DNA from: Scilla litardierei
Taxonomy: Eukaryota; Streptophyta; Magnoliopsida; Asparagales; Asparagaceae
Direction: 5' to 3'
Length of the DNA: 64,000 nt
NCBI GenBank assembly: GCA_030789695.1
Contig: CM061138.1
Location: 21,586,214 to 21,650,213 of the forward strand
Positions within the stretch are counted from its first letter, which is position 1. Every line of letters starts with the position of its first letter. Made by a program: the position numbers and the translations under genes. A model generated the notes under the pieces. The model was not told where the DNA came from. It searched no databases and worked only from the letters and a program-made list of their open reading frames with translations. Positions 32,471-42,235 of this stretch are shown here, one piece after another.

Positions 32471-34065
32471 CCTCCGGTACAAGCCTAAAACGCTTCGCCT
32501 CCCAAACTGGAGAAAAAAGGGCACGGTCGAGCTACGACTCCCTCCCCCCTACGAAGACTCTGGGGCAGGATCTGTCCCCGCCACCCAAGCCAAAGAAGGG
32601 CACGGGCCGAGCTGCGCGCTCGTTCCCCCCTCAAGTAAAGACTCCGAGGTAGGTAGACCCAACGTGCTATTCCCAGGAGGGAAGGTGATACGTCATCCCC
32701 GTCGAGCCGGGCTTCCAACTCGAGCCCGGATGACGAGGGCAATTGTTACGACCTAAAGATCGTGATAGTCAGACCTTCCATCCCAGACCACCTAAATACC
32801 CCGCCGGCTCGTCCCTCCCTCCGAAAGGACAGCCGACCCGGCGACAAGGCGCTCCACACCCAAACGATAGAGGGCCACAGGGCGCCTGTCGATTCTAGAG
32901 TCCGACGCGACTATGGGAGGGTCGCACTCTGCCTCGGCCGCTGATAGCCAGTGATGACCTCTGACGAGCTAAGGGGGCCGAGCTAACCGGGCCGAGCTAT
33001 GGGGCCGAGCTAAGGGGGGCGAGCTAACGGGGCCGAGCTAAGGGGGCCGAGCTAACGGGGCCGAGCTAACGGGGCCGAGCTAAGGGGCCGAGCTAAGGGG
33101 GCCGAGCTAAGGGGGCCGAGCTAACGGGGCCGAGCTAACCGGGCCGAGCTACGGTGGCCGAGCTAACGGGGCCGAGCTACGGGGCAGAGCTAACGGGGCC
33201 GAGCTATGGGGACGAGCTACGGGACGGTTCTTTGGCACATTGGACACGACAAACAACCTAGTACAAGGACGCTACTGACACTATCATCGCCCGATTATCT
33301 GACAAAGCACCCACTGGCCGCTGCGCCCCCTGACACTTAATGCTTTCGGCCCTGACGCCCTGACACCTTGAAAAAAGCACCCACTGGCCGTTGCGCCCCT
33401 GACACTTAATGCTTTCGGCCCTGACGCCCTGACAAAAGCACCCCGGACCGCTACACCGTCTGACAAAAGCGTGGCAGGCACTCCCGTTCCTGACATCCTC
33501 GTCCGAAGCTTCCGCTGACAGCAGGGCCAGCTCAGCATGTCGGGTCAGCATGCCAGGTCAGCCCTACCGAACCGCCTCCTATCAGGTATAAATATCCACT
33601 CACTTCTTACGGTGAAGAGGGGGAGAAAATTCACTCTCAATCTCCTTACTCACACACAAGAGCAAAGGTCGTCCTCATCTTTGCTCTTCCACTCATAGCT
33701 CGTCACGTACGGTCGACTCACCCTCAGTCCGACCTGCGTGCCTAGCCCCCGCATTAAGTCCTATTACTGACTTAGGCATCGGAGAGGCTAAGGGTTGGAC
33801 CCCAACCCGACCTTTCTGAAGAGTTTCTCCTTGCGCAGGTTAGCTCGTCAACACCAGTCGTGCTCGCCCTCAACCTAGGCAGTTCGGCCCCTTCTCTGCA
33901 TCCTGCCGGATTCTATTCCGTGGTCTGCTCCAACGACAAGCTTAGCTTCATCACCCCTCTAATCACCTGTAAAATAGCCTACCCCAATCCCTTCCTTAAC
34001 CTAACCACCGTGCCCTTGGTTTCCCCTAATACAAATTCATTGTACGCGAGTCCCACGCCGCAACA
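32470..34065 (+). repeat. 3' LTR of the Tat-like element (copy A)
   Basis: A near-identical copy of 26591-28184. It ends CGCCGCAACA and is followed by TGTTCAATGTG. The minisatellite (32965-33225) differs in variant order from the 5' LTR. The first bases, ACCTCCGGTACAAGCC, merge with the array's own ACCTCCGG, so the exact start is ambiguous. Confidence 0.75.
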
Positions 34066-34454
34066 TGTTCAATGTGTACTTTTTGGGTTGATGAATGAAT
34101 ATATTACCTTACTTTTAATACACAAATACACACACATATGAGATTGATGTAAGGATTTTTTTTTTAAGTTTCATCTGACCTGATTATCTCTTTCAATGGA
34201 GCAAAAGAAAGTACATCAGTTCTGTACCTTTACTTTTACTCCATCCAATAAGAGGCTATCATATCTGCTGCAATTAAGGAAAATCTTTGGTTACAATCTG
34301 CTATCATATTTGTCCCGTAATTTACCGTGATTTTTCACGAATATTTTGCACTTAAATCCCCCTTTTAAATAAATTTTTAGGCTAGCAAGTTGCCTTTTAA
34401 GGCTTGTTAATAGCCTTTGCCTCCCCCAATTTTTTTTTCCAAATAAAACAGCAT

Positions 34455-34633
34455 GCGGGTCTGAAGCCCGCAGTCGGCCTATGGGCTTCAGGCTCATAGG
34501 CTTTTTTTTTGAATTCTGTGGGCCTGAAGCCCACAACAGGTCTGTGGGCTTCTGGCCCTCAGACTCTGTTTTTTTGGTGATGAATTCTGTGGGCCTGAAG
34601 CCCACAGATCTGCTGTGGGCTTCAGGTCCACAG
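34455..34633. repeat. Hairpin series with CTGAA / TTCAG loops (copy A)
   Basis: Six consecutive hairpins share the core GGGC-loop-GCCC: GCGGGT(CTGAA)GCCCGC; CCTATGGGC(TTCAG)GCTCATAGG; TGTGGGC(CTGAA)GCCCACA; TCTGTGGGC(TTCTG)GCCCTCAGA; TCTGTGGGC(CTGAA)GCCCACAGA; CTGTGGGC(TTCAG)GTCCACAG. The loop alternates with its reverse complement. The series recurs at 60945-61123. Confidence 0.85.
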
Positions 34634-34662
34634 ATATGGATTTTTTTTGAAAACTTTAGGGT

Positions 34663-34915
34663 TTCTGGGGGGGCCCGGCGCCGCCGGCGCCCCCTGCAGG
34701 GGGGCGCGGCCGCCGGGGCCGCCGCCCCCTGCAGGGGGGCGCGGCCGCCGGGGCCGCCGCCCCCTGCAGGGGGTGCGGCGGGGGCCGCCCCCCTGCAGGG
34801 GCGGCGGCGGGGGCCGCCCCCCTGTGGGGGGAGGCGGCCAGGGTGGGGGGGCGGTTTCCGGCGAGGGGGGGTTTCCGGCGAGGGGTTTGGGGGGGGGTCC
34901 GGTGACGACTAGCCG
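34663..34915. repeat. GC-rich repeat with CCCCTGCAGGGG palindromes (copy A)
   Basis: Tandem imperfect units of about 42 bp combining GCGGCCGCCGGGGCCGCC with CCCCTGCAGGGG. Unit order differs at 61155-61435 in copy B. Overlapping ORFs on both strands are compositional. Confidence 0.8.
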
Positions 34916-35300
34916 CCGGAGGGTTCAAAATTTGGGTTTTTACCCTAAAAATTGGGTTTTTGGGATGAAAAATCCGTCGTTTTCAAGGCGACGATGAATC
35001 CCCATGACGATCTTGCGAGATCTAGGGGAGGGGTAATCATACGTATGATTAAAAAATATCGTTTTTAGTGTTTTTACCTCTATATCCGTCCTCCGGATAT
35101 AGCGACGGTTGCTCGAAGCCCTATGCGGATGACGACCCTTGATGGAGGAAGCCTTGCACCGCGCTCGTGGATCTCCCGTCTCGCCTTCGCCTTCGCCTTC
35201 GCAACGAACGGAAAGAAAATTTTGTGGAAAAAGAAAATTTTTAGAGTCGTGCTGATAACGTGTTATGAATCAACTACTGGGGGGAGGAGCCCCTAGCTCT

Positions 35301-35309
35301 TTATTTATA
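35301..35309 (-). promoter_or_regulatory. TATA box of the truncated Copia LTR (copy A)
   Basis: On the - strand CTATAAATAAAG lies about 245 bp into the LTR. The same box occurs near 61822 in copy B. Confidence 0.55.
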
Positions 35310-35552
35310 GGCAATTGGGGGAATACAAATCTGGGCTTACAATGATATGGGCCTATCTCTAGGATAGCCCAGAATCTCACCCAACTACGGTTAAATAACC
35401 GTTCACAACAATTTCCATGTTTTCCAAGCTCTCTAAAATTCTCTTTTTCTCTCTTTCTCTTCGAAAGAGTTAAGCTTTGAGTTTTCTTAAAATAGAGTTT
35501 TTCTTGATCTCCATCCACGACCTTCAACTGCCACCAATTGATATTAACAACA

Positions 35553-36276
35553 CATTGCATACAATTTTTCAGTAATCAAAAGAATATTCTAGATCTAACA
35601 ACCATTCCATCATCAAGCATGCTATGTGCTTGACAAGATGACATAAGAAGACCTAATCGTGAATGGTTTGCTTGCTCATACTAACACTCATCAACTAGGC
35701 ACACATGAATTTGGTCAGCATCTAATGTTATAGTCATCGCCTCATAGCACCTCATGTTGTCAAAATCACTCTGAAAAAAGGCAACTATCAAGTTTGACGC
35801 CTCCCTCACTTTGTAGTCAAGTGTACCAATGCCCAAAAGCTTATTCTAAGGGAATTGCTACTCGCACATACTGAATTGTTCTGCACATAATGAATCAAAA
35901 CAGAACATCATGTTCATACAAAAATAAACCATCACCGAGCATTCTATAAGAAATGAAATTTTTTAAGCAAAATGAACAAGAACAAAAGTTAAAACTGACA
36001 AAGCCACTCGTTTTCACCCTTCTACACAATGTTACTATAATGTTAAAAATTTTCAACGGTTGTGCGTGGCGAGTAAAAAGTGATGGGGAGAACCAAAATT
36101 ACATTGTGTAAAAAGTTATGCGTGGCGAGTAAAAAGTTAAATTTAGACCGCCAAAGTAACACCCTCAATAGAAGTAATGCTTGAAAAATTTAGACATCCA
36201 AGCTTTATTTTGATATTCCTAATTTATTTTGGTAACTTGGCTCACCAAGTAGCACACATTATGAGCAACAACAAGC
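35553..36276. other. Intergenic, no gene recognised (copy A)
   Basis: AT-rich DNA between the Copia LTR and BAHD copy 2. It includes a short direct repeat TGCGTGGCGAGTAAAAAGT at about 36063 and 36119. The same arrangement occurs at 62074-62797. Confidence 0.6.
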
Positions 36277-37473
36277 CTAACAAAAGGAGACAAACTGAAG
36301 AAACTCATCATCCCCCTCAATTCGCTCCATCTCTCCCCTCTCCAACCACAGCCAAACCTCAATCCCATCCCCATCCCCATCCTTTGCATCAATTAATATG
36401 CAAGCATCCTTCAAATCTCTAGTCCCACACCCCAACCACACAGGCTCGCCCCACCCGAAGTCACTCCTGTACAAACTTATCCTGCACCAACTGCTGATCC
36501 CCCAACTGAACTCCGCACCCTCATCCACCCATCCCGAACTCTCTCTCTTCCTCACATACTCCTCGTCCACCCTCCTCGCCTCTGTTGCCTCCACGCCGAT
36601 CCACAGGTTCCCGAACGAACGTTCTGACAGTTGCGAAGACATCTTCTTCCTTATGTTCACCACTGTCATCATGCTTCCTGCACTCTGCCTCGTTCGTTTC
36701 AGGCACCTCCACACCAGTGCTGACACGGCCTCTACTCTCGTAGGAGCCAGCGTCCAACCGTGGCCGCCCTTTTGCAGCCTCTCTATCGCATTCGCTGACA
36801 TGATGAACCTCTTGATAACCGCATTGGCGTGTCTGGTACTGTATTCTGGCAGTGGTCGGTTTGCAAGCTTGCTTTGGGGAGGAAAAACCGCAGCTGCATC
36901 AAATTGCGGGGTCTCAGAGCTGGTCAGAGTGGCTCCCCGAGCGATATTAGCCCAGCAGTTGAGGAATGAGGCAATGGATGCACCGTCGGCTATTGAGTGA
37001 GACATGGAGATGCCTAGCGCCAGGCCATCCCCTCTGAACATGCTGAGCTGCACTGCTAGAAGAGGGTCTTCCGGCCATCTGAACTCGGTTACCTTGATAG
37101 GGAGGAGACAGTCGAATTGGTCGATCTGAGGGTTGACAATGAACGAGGTGAAGTCAGCTTCTGTTTGAGATTCTATGAATTCGACACCCTCGTCGTTGCA
37201 ATCTACATGGAGAGTGTCGGGGGCAGAGAGCTTGATTCTACCGGCCAAGGGGTAGAAGTGTGTCAGGGTTTGAGAGAGGGATGTCTTCAGGTTGAGAGGA
37301 ATTTGATCGGTTGAGATGGGTGAAGTGTTGGTGTTGTAGAAGAGAATGATGTGCGTGTAGATTTGGGGTGCGACTTGATCAAGGGAAGATAGTTGCAGTT
37401 TGCGCAAGTGTTGAGGGGTAGGAGATGCTGGCTTGACGATCTCCTTAGAGATTGTTTGAACCTTCAACATCAT
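36277..37473 (-). CDS. BAHD acyltransferase copy 2 (vinorine synthase-like)
   Basis: 398 codons, single exon. BAHD enzymes transfer an acyl group from acyl-CoA to a hydroxyl or amine of a specialised metabolite in the cytosol; the substrate is not predictable here. The N-terminus (MMLKVQTISKEIVKPASPTP, then LSSLDQ) fits the vinorine synthase/salutaridinol acetyltransferase clade. The catalytic HSIAD is at 159-163 and DFGWG near 338-342. The family is usually 430-450 residues; here about 45 residues are missing between SFGNLW and SSWCR. A GDGDG duplication adds two residues relative to copies 1, 3 and 4. A TATA-like ATAATATAAAG lies about 65 bp upstream, adjoining a MITE. The partner in the duplication is copy 5. 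Confidence 0.85.
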   Translation of the reverse strand: MMLKVQTISKEIVKPASPTPQHLRKLQLSSLDQVAPQIYTHIILFYNTNTSPISTDQIPLNLKTSLSQTLTHFYPLAGRIKLSAPDTLHVDCNDEGVEFIESQTEADFTSFIVNPQIDQFDCLLPIKVTEFRWPEDPLLAVQLSMFRGDGLALGISMSHSIADGASIASFLNCWANIARGATLTSSETPQFDAAAVFPPQSKLANRPLPEYSTRHANAVIKRFIMSANAIERLQKGGHGWTLAPTRVEAVSALVWRCLKRTRQSAGSMMTVVNIRKKMSSQLSERSFGNLWIGVEATEARRVDEEYVRKRESSGWVDEGAEFSWGISSWCRISLYRSDFGWGEPVWLGCGTRDLKDACILIDAKDGDGDGIEVWLWLERGEMERIEGDDEFLQFVSFC

Positions 37474-37537
37474 TTTTTGGATTAATAGGAAGGGATTGGA
37501 AACAATAATAGTGATGTTCGTTGGCCCCTGCTGCTGC

Positions 37538-37546
37538 TTTATATTA
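37538..37546 (-). promoter_or_regulatory. TATA-like box of BAHD copy 2, overlapping a MITE target duplication
   Basis: TAATATAAA on the - strand, about 65 bp upstream of the ATG. Its TTATATTA (+ strand 37539-37546) is the target duplication of the adjacent MITE, so sequence upstream of the box is now MITE DNA. Confidence 0.6.
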
Positions 37547-37916
37547 TAGATGGACTATATGCACCTCAATTGAGGTGCATGTATCTGACACCTTGTCAAA
37601 ATTAAGAAGAAAAATCATGATAATGGGGTCACATCACTTCTCTCACTCCCAACTTCTTTCTAGTTTTGGCCAAGTGTCCATACATGCACCTCATTGACAC
37701 TTTGTCAAAATTAGAAAGAAAAATCATGATAATTGGGTCACATCCCTTCTCTCACTCCCAACTTCTTTCCACTTTTGGCCAAGTGTCGAATACATGCACC
37801 TTATTTTGAGGTGCATAGGCAATTCTCACATCCCTTCTCTCACTCCCAACTTCTTTCCACTTTTGGCCAAGTGTCGCATACATGCACCTCATTTTGAGGT
37901 GCATAGAGCAATTCTC
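37547..37916. mobile_element. MITE upstream of BAHD copy 2
   Basis: A 370-bp element flanked by the 8-bp direct repeat TTATATTA (37539-37546 and 37917-37924), a length typical of hAT-type transposition. Ends: TAGATGGACTATATGCACCT on the left against GAGAATTGCTCTATGCACCT from the right, imperfect inverted repeats. Each end has a subterminal palindrome (GCACCTCAATTGAGGTGC; GCACCTCATTTTGAGGTGC). The interior repeats TTCTCTCACTCCCAACTTCT three times. No coding capacity. Confidence 0.8.
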
Positions 37917-38023
37917 TTATATTACACACGGAGAAGGAAAGGGAGGAGAAACCCAGAAGCAGACAAAGTCTAGAGACAACTAATTGATTTGGCCTAATTC
38001 AAAGTTCAAATTTCGTGCAGACA

Positions 38024-38750
38024 AAGTTTAGAGAAGAAACCCAGAAGCAGCCTGCCCTGTTGCAATATAAACTTCCAAAGAAATTAAGTTTAGAGAAGAA
38101 ACCTAGGAGCAGCCTACCATGTTGCAAGATTAACTTCCAAATAAAATAAGTTTAGAGAAGAAACCCAGAAGCAGCATACCCTACCCTATTGCAACATAAA
38201 CTTCCAAAGAAATTAAGTTTAGAGAAGAAACCCAGAAGTAGCCTGCCCTACCCTGTTGCAACATAAACTTCCAAAGAAATTAAGTTTAGAGAAGAAACCC
38301 AGAAGCAGCCTGCCCTTTTGCAACATAAACTTCCAAAGAAATTAAGTTTAGAGAAGAAACCCAGAAGCAGCCTATCCTGTTGCAACACAAAGAAATAAGT
38401 TTAGAGAAGAAACCTAGAAGTAACTTCCAAATAAATTAAGTTTAGAGAAGAAACCCAGGAGCAGCCTACCATGTTGCAACATAAACTTCCAAAGAAATTA
38501 AGTTTAGAGAAGAAACCCGGCAGCAGCCTACCCTGTGGCAACATAAACTTCCAAAGAAATTAAGTTTAGGGAAGAAACCCGGGAGCAGCCTACCCTGTTG
38601 CAACATAAACTTCCAAAGAAATTAAGTTTAGGGAAGAAACCCGGGAGCAGCATGCCATGTTGCAACATAAACTTCCAAATAAATTTAGTTTAGAGAAGAA
38701 ACCCAGGAGCAGCAGCCTACCCTGTTGCAACATAAACTTCCAAAGAAATT
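38024..38750. repeat. 62-bp minisatellite, BAHD 2-3 interval
   Basis: About 12 monomers. The first ones match 10429-10558 and the later ones match 19416-19995, without the two retroelements found in that tract. Confidence 0.88.
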
Positions 38751-38940
38751 TGGTACGTAATTCAACTGTTCAATGAAGTCTGCGCAAGCTCTCAGAATAA
38801 GCAACAAATAATTGATCCAAAGATGAAAAGAAAAAACTACATTATTTACATTTGAGGAGACAATTTATAATTTCTTGACGATAATATTGCATACTTTATT
38901 GCCCTTGCACAAGTTCAGGTTTACAATATAACTTCTACAT

Positions 38941-40374
38941 ATTCTATAATACCCGAAAAGAACATAACAAGATCACTGTTTGTTGCTCATCTTCGATCTT
39001 GACCTCCATTCCTCGCAACTCCATCACAAACCGATTCAATTCATCTATGTACTCTTTTACCATCGATACAGGCTTCATTTTTAGAGTGTATACCTGCTGT
39101 AATAAGTAGAGGTGGCTTGTAAAAGATTTCTTCATGTACAACCCCTCCAGCTTCTTCCACATATCCTTGGATGTAGTTCGTCTAATATCTCTCTCAAGAC
39201 GGTATCAACTAATGATAACTGGATGGCGCTATACGCCTTTCTCTCCATCTCGGCCCTCTAATATGTCGTCACATTATTATCTATGTTATCCACATCGAAA
39301 ATAATCTGATAACATTTCGTCTGCCTCAAATAATTCTTCACCCTCGACTGTCATAACCTAAAGTCATTATGGCCGGTGAACCTCTCAATGTGAGTGTCGC
39401 CAAACTCACCATCTTCGCTACACAATTTCTCCACAAACAACCAAGAGCTCTGAAACCATTTGTTGCAAAAATTGGGACCCTGCGGAACAAACAAACCCTA
39501 ACAACTAGCTAGGAAGCTGTTAAGGCTTGAAAAATCAGGTCACACAACAAAGTAAACTACCAATCCTTCGTCGGATCATGTGAGAGCAAATTGGCAAACG
39601 AAATACGACAATACTCAACCAACTGAAAGTAAATGAGACGTATAAATTTTACACTGGTTCGGTTGCGAACAATCTACATCCAGCATTTCGAGACATCCAC
39701 TAATAATCAAGGAGAGTGCACGCGCTTACACCAATACCTTTTTCTTCACACTCTTGTGAGTAATAACATGGTAATTCCAAGCCCCCACAAATCTCACAAA
39801 GAAAGAATAAGAGAAAGAGAAACACTAGAAGATCTAAGAATCAAAGGAACCCTCTTAGCCTTTTGCTAACCCTCTTGAATCGTTTCTCTTCTAACCTCTG
39901 CAAAGCTCTAACCCTTTCTCCCTTAAATAGCAGCAACAACAACTTCTTAGCTTCAATCGTGCCCTGGAAATCGAGCCCCATCGGGTATTTGAAGCCTCAG
40001 CAAAACAACGGGACTAACGACTTAAGTCAGCAGAGCGCGCCAACACCAGGTGTCTGGAGAAGTCCTCCTAGACGCATGTGCCCTAGACCAGGCGACTGGT
40101 CAAACTGCTTCAGGCGTCTGGAATAAAAGCCTGCAGAAGACAGAAAGGTGCGAAACGGGAGGCAGACTGCAGAGGGCATGACCAGGTGCCTGGAGAAGAC
40201 CTCCCAGGCGTCTGCTCCCCCACCAGACGTCTGATAGAAGTGCATCAGACGCCTGGCGTGCACTATGCTGACTAGCATCCAGCACTAGGTGCCTGGTGCG
40301 TGGGCACCACGCGCCTGGTGCAGCTGACAGCCCCCAGATGGGTGTGTGGGGATTTTGTAGCACAAAAAACAACA
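38941..40374 (-). mobile_element. Truncated Copia element (copy 2, BAHD 3 unit)
   Basis: Same structure as 20190-21623: LTR 40374 down to 39461 (914 bp), primer site with one change (TGGTTTCAGAGCTC), degraded leader and a gag fragment. The conceptual ORF at 39633-39869 is identical in sequence to that at 20882-21118, closer than the third copy at 43547-44972. Confidence 0.8.
38944..39162 (-). pseudogene. Copia gag fragment (UBN2-like), copy 2
   Basis: A 72-codon remnant differing from copy 1 by one residue (QQVYTLKM). Same truncation point on the left. Confidence 0.8.
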
Positions 40375-40490
40375 ATTCATTTTGATATTCCTTATTTTTT
40401 TTAAGATATCGGGCATCTCCCTTGAAAAGGAAAAGGAAAAATGACACATCTTGGTTCACGAAGTAGCACACATTACAAGCAACAACAAGC

Positions 40491-41681
40491 CTAACAAAAG
40501 GAGACAAACTGAAGAAACTCCTCATCCCCCTCAATTCTCTCCATCTCTCCCCTCTCCAACCACAACCAAACCTCAATCCCATCCCCATCCTTTGCATCAA
40601 TCAATATGCAAACATCCTTCATATCTCTAATCCCACACCCCAACCACACAGGCTCACCCCACCCGAAGTCACTCCTGTGCAAACTTATCCTGCACCAACT
40701 GCTGAGTATCCAACTAAACTCCGCACCCTCATCCACCCATCCCGAACTCTCTCTCTTCCTCACATACTCCTCGTCCACCCTCCTCGCCTCTGTTGCCTCC
40801 ACGCCGATCCACAGGTTCCCGAACGAACGTTCCGACAGTTGCGAAGACATCTTCTTCCTTATGTTCACCACTGTCATCATGCTTCCTGCACTCTGCCTCG
40901 TTCGTTTCAGGCACCTCCACACCAGTGCTGACACGGCCTCTACTCTCGTAGGAGCCAGCGTCCAACCGTGGCCGCCCTTTTGCAGCCTCTCTATCGCGTT
41001 CGCTGACATGATGAACCTCTTGATAACCGCATTGCCGTTTCTGGGGCTGTATTCTGGCAGTGGTCGGTTTGCAAGCTTGCTTTGGGGAGGAAAAACCGCA
41101 GCTGCATCAAACTGCGGGGTCTCAGAGCTGGTCAGAGTGGCTCCCCGAGCGATATTAGCCCAGCAGTTGAGGAATGAGGCAATGGATGCACCGTCGGCTA
41201 TTGAGTGAGACATGGAGATGCCTAGCGCCAGGCCATCCCCTCTGAACATGCTGAGCTGCACTGCTAGAAGAGGGTCTTCCAGCCATCTGAACTCGGTTGC
41301 CTTGATTGGGAGGAGACGGTCGAATTGGTCGATCTGAGGGTTGACAATGAACGAGGCGAAGTCGGCTTCTGTTTGAGATTCTATGAATTCGACACCCTCG
41401 TCGTTGCAATCTACATGGAGAGTGTCGGAGGCAGAGAGCTTGATTCTACCGGCCAAGGGGTAGAAGTGTGTCAGGGTTTGAGAGAGGGATGTCTTCAGGT
41501 TGAGAGGAATTTGATCGGTTGAGATGGTTGAAGTGTTGGTGTTGTAAAATAGAATGATGTGTGCGTAGATTTTGGGTGCGACTTGATCAAGGGAAGATAG
41601 CTGTAGTTTGCGCAAGTGTTGAGGGGTAGGAGATGATGGCTTGACGATCTCCTTGGAGATTGTTTGAACCTTCAACATCAT
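40491..41681 (-). CDS. BAHD acyltransferase copy 3, recombinant of copy 1/4 and copy 2/5 types
   Basis: 396 codons, with HSIAD at 159-163 and DFGWG at 338-342. Residues up to about 320 follow copies 2/5 (for example TVVNIRKKMSSQLSER, SSGWVDEGAEFSW). From about 324 on it follows copies 1/4 (ILSSWCRISLHRSDFGWG, GCGIRDMKDVCIL, no extra GD). On DNA the switch lies between about 40716 and 40723: ACTAAACTCC matches copies 1/4 and the adjoining GCACCCTCATCCACCC matches copies 2/5. The left flank is the Copia fragment of the copy 1/4 units, and the right flank is the MITE of copy 2. Some residues (PEYSPRNGN, VAPKIYAHI) are private. Probably a functional acyltransferase, about 45 residues shorter than usual before DFGWG. 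Confidence 0.87.
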   Translation of the reverse strand: MMLKVQTISKEIVKPSSPTPQHLRKLQLSSLDQVAPKIYAHIILFYNTNTSTISTDQIPLNLKTSLSQTLTHFYPLAGRIKLSASDTLHVDCNDEGVEFIESQTEADFASFIVNPQIDQFDRLLPIKATEFRWLEDPLLAVQLSMFRGDGLALGISMSHSIADGASIASFLNCWANIARGATLTSSETPQFDAAAVFPPQSKLANRPLPEYSPRNGNAVIKRFIMSANAIERLQKGGHGWTLAPTRVEAVSALVWRCLKRTRQSAGSMMTVVNIRKKMSSQLSERSFGNLWIGVEATEARRVDEEYVRKRESSGWVDEGAEFSWILSSWCRISLHRSDFGWGEPVWLGCGIRDMKDVCILIDAKDGDGIEVWLWLERGEMERIEGDEEFLQFVSFC

Positions 41682-41750
41682 TTTTTTGGATTAATAGGAA
41701 GGGATTGGAAACAATAATAGTGATGTTCGTTGGCCGTCCCCTGCTGCTGC

Positions 41751-41759
41751 TTTATATTA
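41751..41759 (-). promoter_or_regulatory. TATA-like box of BAHD copy 3
   Basis: TAATATAAA on the - strand, about 70 bp upstream of ATG 41681. It overlaps the MITE target duplication TTATATTA (41752-41759). Confidence 0.6.
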
Positions 41760-42235
41760 GAGATGGACTATATGCACCTCAATTGAGGTGCATGTATTTG
41801 ACACTTTGTCAAAGTTAGAAAGAAAAATCATGATAATGTGGTCACATCTCTTCTCTCACTCCCAACTTCTTTCCAGTTTTGGCCAAGTGTCGCATACATG
41901 CACCTCATTTTTTTTTGATACATCGGAAAGCTGGTTAAAGGCGCGCGCGCGCTCCGCATCCACCAGGGATCGAACCCTGGTGGCCTCACTAGGAAGCGGA
42001 GGTGTATGTATTTGACACTTTGTCAAAATTAGAAAGAAAAATCATGATAATGGGGTCACATCCCTTCTCTCACTCCCAACTTCTTTCCACTTTTGACCAA
42101 GTGTCGCATACATGCACCTTATTTTGAGGTGCATAGAGCAATTCTCACATCCTTTCTTTCACTCCCAACTTCTTTCCACTTTTGGCCAAGTGTCGCATAC
42201 ATGCACCTCATTTTGAGGTGCATAGAGCAATTCTC
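41760..42235. mobile_element. MITE upstream of BAHD copy 3, with nested SINE fragment
   Basis: Same MITE and same 8-bp flanks (41752-41759, 42236-42243) as at 37547-37916. The left end reads GAGATGGACTATATGCACCT, agreeing better with the right-end inverted repeat GAGAATTGCTCTATGCACCT. It is longer because of a roughly 95-bp insertion at 41908-42004. Confidence 0.8.
41908..42004 (-). mobile_element. SINE fragment with Pol III B box and oligo(A) tail
   Basis: On the - strand it reads CCGCTTCCTAGTGAGG, then the B-box-like AGGGTTCGATCCCTGG (41980-41965), a GCGCGCGCGC run, CCAGCTTTCCGATGTATC and a run of A (41916-41908). A tRNA-type B box followed by an A tail indicates a 5'-truncated tRNA-derived SINE. 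No A box or cloverleaf is present. Confidence 0.65.

Larger units (their letters stand above)
26591..34065 (+). mobile_element. Tat-like LTR element whose interior is a 90-bp tandem array (copy A)
   Basis: Two direct repeats of about 1.6 kb (26591-28184 and 32470-34065) end CCGCAACA. The left one is followed by ATTGGCGCCGTCTGTGGGAA, the primer-site region of plant Tat-type Ty3/gypsy elements. The interior has no gag or pol: after about 65 bp it becomes a tandem array up to the right LTR, with a solo LTR of another family inserted. No polypurine tract is visible before the right LTR, and the left boundary lacks a clear TG. The element is a derivative that lost its coding region, or a non-autonomous element taken over by the array. 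Confidence 0.75.
34066..35552 (-). mobile_element. Truncated Copia element: LTR plus leader (copy A)
   Basis: Read on the - strand: a short LTR (35552 down to 35261, 292 bp; TGTTGTTAATATC...TTCATAACA), then CGTTATCAGCACGA (35260-35247), a leader start common in plant Copia elements. A GC-rich leader (34915-34663), a hairpin series (34633-34455) and AT-rich DNA follow. No gag or pol is recognised and the other LTR is missing. The left end is not defined; it may begin anywhere from 34066. Confidence 0.65.
19975..37500. repeat. Segmental duplication, copy A
   Basis: This segment reappears in order at 43347-64000: minisatellite edge, Copia fragment, BAHD gene, ARR exon, Tat-like element with array, Copia leader/LTR, BAHD gene. 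Offsets are about 23357 (20193), 23347 (21739), 23348 (23444, 26606), 26451 (32470) and 26521 (36277). The ARR exon differs by one amino acid between copies. The true right end cannot be set because copy B runs off the window. Confidence 0.9.

Noticed and set aside
34481..34912. ORFs across the GC-rich Copia leader (also 60908-61449)
   Set aside because: Pro/Gly/Arg/Ala repeats on both strands arising from the CCCCTGCAGGGG repeats.
41965..41980. tRNA gene suggested by the B-box-like sequence
   Set aside because: No A box, acceptor stem or anticodon arm; an A tail follows, so a SINE remnant fits.
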